Positions 6,125 through 8,578 of a DNA stretch of 8,578 nucleotides are shown here, one piece after another (positions within the stretch are counted from its first letter, which is position 1; each line of letters starts with the position of its first letter). The notes under the pieces were generated by a model. The model was not told the DNA's origin. It worked only from the letters and a program-made list of their open reading frames with translations, and searched no databases. Location of the stretch: positions 1 through 8,578 of the forward strand of contig CALEGL010000334.1 in assembly GCA_937876495.1 (NCBI GenBank), written 5' to 3'. Position numbers and translations under genes: made by a program. Source of the stretch: an uncultured Bifidobacterium sp. (GTDB taxonomy: Bacteria; Actinomycetota; Actinomycetes; Actinomycetales; Bifidobacteriaceae).

Positions 6125-6127
6125 GCG

Positions 6128-8578
6128 TCACTTGTCGGTGGTCACGCCTTCGACGTGGACGTCCGACAGCGGATCCTCGGGCATGGCGCTGAGCTCGAGA
6201 TGGTCGCCGCCGGTCTGGTCGACGAGCACCGTGTCGCCGTCGTGCACCTTGCCCGCCAGGAGCATCCGCGCCAGCTGGTCGCCGACCTCGGCCTGCACGA
6301 GGCGACGCAGCGGACGCGCACCGTACGCCGGGTCGTAGCCGGTGTTGGCCAGCCACTCCTTGGCCGCGTCGGTGACGTCGAGCGTGATACGCCGCTCGGT
6401 GAGCCGCTCGGCCACGTCATGCACCTGGATGTCGACGATGCCGCCGAGCTCCTTGCGCGTAAGCGGATGGAAGATGACGATGTCGTCGAGGCGGTTGACG
6501 AACTCCGGCTTGAACTGCATATGCACGGCGTCCATCACGGCCTTGCGCTTGGCGTCGTCGTCGAGGTCCTGCTGGACGAGGAACTGCGAGCCGAGGTTCG
6601 AGGTCATGATGAGGATCGTGTTCTTGAAGTCCACGGTCCTTCCCTGGCCGTCGGTGAGGCGCCCGTCGTCGAGCACCTGCAGCAGCAGGTCGAAGACCTC
6701 GGGGTTGGCCTTCTCCACCTCATCGAACAGCACGACGGAGTAGGGGCGGCGCCGCACGGCCTCGGTGAGCTGGCCGCCCTCCTCGTAGCCGACGTAGCCG
6801 GGGGCCGCGCCGATGAGCCGGGACACGGAGGCCTTCTCCATGTACTCGCTCATGTCGATGCGGACCATGGCCTTCTCGTCGTCGAAGAGGAAATCGGCGA
6901 GCGCCTTGGCGAGCTCCGTCTTGCCGACTCCCGTGGGGCCGAGGAACAGGAACGACCCGGTCGGCCGGTCGGGGTCGGAGATCCCCGCCCGCGAGCGCCG
7001 CACGGCGTCCGACACGGCGCGGATGGCCTCCTTCTGCCCGATGACGCGACGGCCGAGATAGTCCTCCATATGCAGCAGCTTCTCGTTCTCGCCCTGCATG
7101 AGCCGTCCGACGGGGATGCCCGTCCATTCGGACACGACCTCCGCCACGGAGTCGGCGTCCACGCGGTCGGGGACCATCGGCGTCTGCTCGGAGCCGGAGG
7201 ACGCGGAGTTCTCCTTCTCCTCCTTCTCGGCCTGGTCAATCTGCTTGGTGATGGAGGGAATCTCCCCGTAGCGGATGGCCGACGCCTTGGCGAGGTCGCC
7301 CTCGCGCTCGAAGCGGTCCGCCTGGGTACGTAGGTCGTCCAGTCTCTTGCGCAGGTCGCCGACCTTGTTGCGGCCGGCCTTCTCGGCGTTCCACCGGGCG
7401 TTGAGGCCCGCGAGTCGCTCGTTCTTGTCGGCGAGCTCCTTGTTGAGGTCCTCGAGACGCGCACGGGACTTGTCGTCCAAGGACTCGGCGGCCTTCTCGG
7501 CCGCCTTGTCGTCCTTGGGGCTGCCCAGAAGATACGACTTCTCCATCGTGAGCCGGTCGATCTGGCGACGCAGCTCGTCGATCTCCTCAGGGCTGGAATC
7601 CAGTTCCATGCGCAGGCGGGCGGCGGCCTCGTCGACGAGGTCGATGGCCTTGTCGGGCAGCTGCCGGCCGGAGATGTACCGGTTGGACAGCGTCGCGGCG
7701 GCGACCAGGGCGTCGTCGGAGATGGTGACCTTGTGGTGGGCCTCGTACTTGGGCGCGATCCCGCGCAGGATGGCGACCGTGTCGTCCACGCTGGGCTCGC
7801 CGACGAACACCTGCTGGAAGCGGCGTTCGAGCGCCGGGTCCTTCTCGATGTTCTCGCGGTACTCGTCCAGGGTGGTCGCGCCGATGAGCCGCAGCTCGCC
7901 GCGGGCCAGCATGGGCTTGAGCATGTTGCCCGCGTCCATGGACCCCTCGGCGGCGCCCGCCCCGACGATGGTGTGGATCTCGTCGATGAAGGTGATGATC
8001 CCGCCGTTGGCGCTTTTGATCTCGTTGAGCACGGCCTTGAGCCGCTCCTCGAACTCGCCGCGGTACTTGGAGCCTGCGACCATCGAGCCGAGGTCGAGGC
8101 TGATGAGCCTCTTGTCCCTCAGCGTGGTGGGCACGTCCCCGGCGACGATGCGCTGGGCGAGCCCCTCGACGACGGCGGTCTTGCCGACGCCGGGTTCGCC
8201 GATGAGGACCGGGTTGTTCTTGGTGCGCCGGCTGAGGATCTGGATGACGCGCCGGATCTCCTGATCGCGTCCGATGACCGGGTCGAGCTTGCCCTCCTTG
8301 GCGGCCGCCGTCAGATCGGTCGAATACTTCTCGAGGGCCTTGTAGGTGCCCTCGGCGTCGGGACTGGTGACCTTGCCTCCCCCGCGCACCCCGGGCACGG
8401 CCTTGCGCACGGCCTCGACGGTGACCCCGTTGCGCGTGAGGATGTCGGCCGTCTCGTTGGGCGCGGCGAGCAGGATGCCGAGAAGCAGATGGTCGGTGGA
8501 GACGTAGTCGTCCCCCATCCGGGACATCTCCTTCTGGGCGTCCGTGAGCGCCGTCGATAGCTGCCGGCTGGCGGACGG
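6128..8578 (-). CDS. clpB: ATP-dependent chaperone ClpB (disaggregase), partial (5' end off window)
   Basis: The minus strand is open from the right edge to the TGA at 6128-6130, giving 816 codons; about 50-80 N-terminal residues lie outside. In visible numbering it begins inside the Clp N domain ([14 protein letters not shown], then [10 protein letters not shown]). AAA+ module 1 has Walker A GEPGVGKT (127-134), pore loop KYRGEFE (171-177), Walker B IITFIDE (194-200) and arginine fingers in ERRFQ. The coiled-coil middle domain (about 327-452), which marks ClpB rather than ClpC or ClpA, follows. Module 2 has GPTGVGKT (547-554), pore loop GYVGYEEGG (594-602), VVLFDE (615-620) and sensor 2 GARPLRR (753-759). 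ClpB hexamers work with DnaK to pull apart aggregated proteins in the cytoplasm. Every catalytic motif is intact. The Met at 8527 is internal, since the frame upstream continues with ClpB-like sequence. The promoter, possibly HspR-controlled as in other actinobacteria, is not in the window. Confidence 0.97.
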   Translation of the reverse strand, partial: PSASRQLSTALTDAQKEMSRMGDDYVSTDHLLLGILLAAPNETADILTRNGVTVEAVRKAVPGVRGGGKVTSPDAEGTYKALEKYSTDLTAAAKEGKLDPVIGRDQEIRRVIQILSRRTKNNPVLIGEPGVGKTAVVEGLAQRIVAGDVPTTLRDKRLISLDLGSMVAGSKYRGEFEERLKAVLNEIKSANGGIITFIDEIHTIVGAGAAEGSMDAGNMLKPMLARGELRLIGATTLDEYRENIEKDPALERRFQQVFVGEPSVDDTVAILRGIAPKYEAHHKVTISDDALVAAATLSNRYISGRQLPDKAIDLVDEAAARLRMELDSSPEEIDELRRQIDRLTMEKSYLLGSPKDDKAAEKAAESLDDKSRARLEDLNKELADKNERLAGLNARWNAEKAGRNKVGDLRKRLDDLRTQADRFEREGDLAKASAIRYGEIPSITKQIDQAEKEEKENSASSGSEQTPMVPDRVDADSVAEVVSEWTGIPVGRLMQGENEKLLHMEDYLGRRVIGQKEAIRAVSDAVRRSRAGISDPDRPTGSFLFLGPTGVGKTELAKALADFLFDDEKAMVRIDMSEYMEKASVSRLIGAAPGYVGYEEGGQLTEAVRRRPYSVVLFDEVEKANPEVFDLLLQVLDDGRLTDGQGRTVDFKNTILIMTSNLGSQFLVQQDLDDDAKRKAVMDAVHMQFKPEFVNRLDDIVIFHPLTRKELGGIVDIQVHDVAERLTERRITLDVTDAAKEWLANTGYDPAYGARPLRRLVQAEVGDQLARMLLAGKVHDGDTVLVDQTGGDHLELSAMPEDPLSDVHVEGVTTDK

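Noticed and set aside
6155..8264. Long plus-strand frames opposite clpB
   Set aside because: They mirror intact ClpB coding sequence and show only Leu/Gly/Val/Asp or Ser/Arg-rich shadow composition.
6128..8527. clpB as a complete 799-residue gene starting at 8527
   Set aside because: The frame continues upstream to the window edge with ClpB N-domain sequence, so this Met is internal and the gene is truncated by the window.

Overview
The window is GC-rich DNA with dense coding and a strong G/C third-position bias. The proteins look like those of a high-GC Gram-positive (Actinomycetota). The ClpB, RmuC and CsoR sequences and the cupredoxin-type copper ATPase would fit a Bifidobacterium-like organism, but that placement is inference from general resemblance; no rRNA or other taxonomic marker is present.

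Layout, left to right. (1) Minus strand, 1-906: the N-terminal 302 codons of a protein that resembles orotate phosphoribosyltransferase but has a degenerate PRPP-binding loop. Its end lies off the left edge. (2) Minus strand, 998-2416: rmuC, a membrane-anchored coiled-coil protein with a nuclease-like RmuC domain. It ends in a 15-bp tandem repeat encoding acidic pentapeptides. (3) Minus strand, 2570-2890: a csoR-type copper-sensing repressor. (4) A 297-bp divergent intergenic region with a nested CsoR-type operator (3098-3123) and a plausible extended -10 promoter. (5) Plus strand, 3188-5863: a composite copper P1B ATPase. (6) A 264-bp convergent gap with a tandem repeat, a perfect 16-bp-stem hairpin (likely bidirectional terminator) and smaller hairpins. 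(7) Minus strand, 6128-8578: clpB, whose start lies off the right edge.

The coherent system is the divergent csoR/copper ATPase pair. CsoR carries the Cys-His-Cys Cu(I) site and an operator sits directly upstream of the ATPase. The ATPase is the most unusual object here. It has an N-terminal cupredoxin-like domain instead of the usual CXXC heavy-metal domain and a C-terminal YHS domain that has its own ribosome binding site and start codon in frame. All P-type core motifs are present (TGES, CPC, DKTGT, GDGVNDAP, and YN and MxxSS in the last two helices), yet only about 50 residues separate the phosphorylated Asp from the MLSGD motif. The nucleotide-binding N domain, normally about 120 residues with the SEHP and GxG motifs, therefore appears to be missing cleanly and in frame. 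It may be a strain-specific deletion, an assembly error, or a transporter or copper-binding protein that no longer hydrolyses ATP in the usual way.

The ClpB and RmuC genes look like ordinary chromosomal backbone. No tRNA, rRNA, CRISPR array or insertion sequence was recognised.
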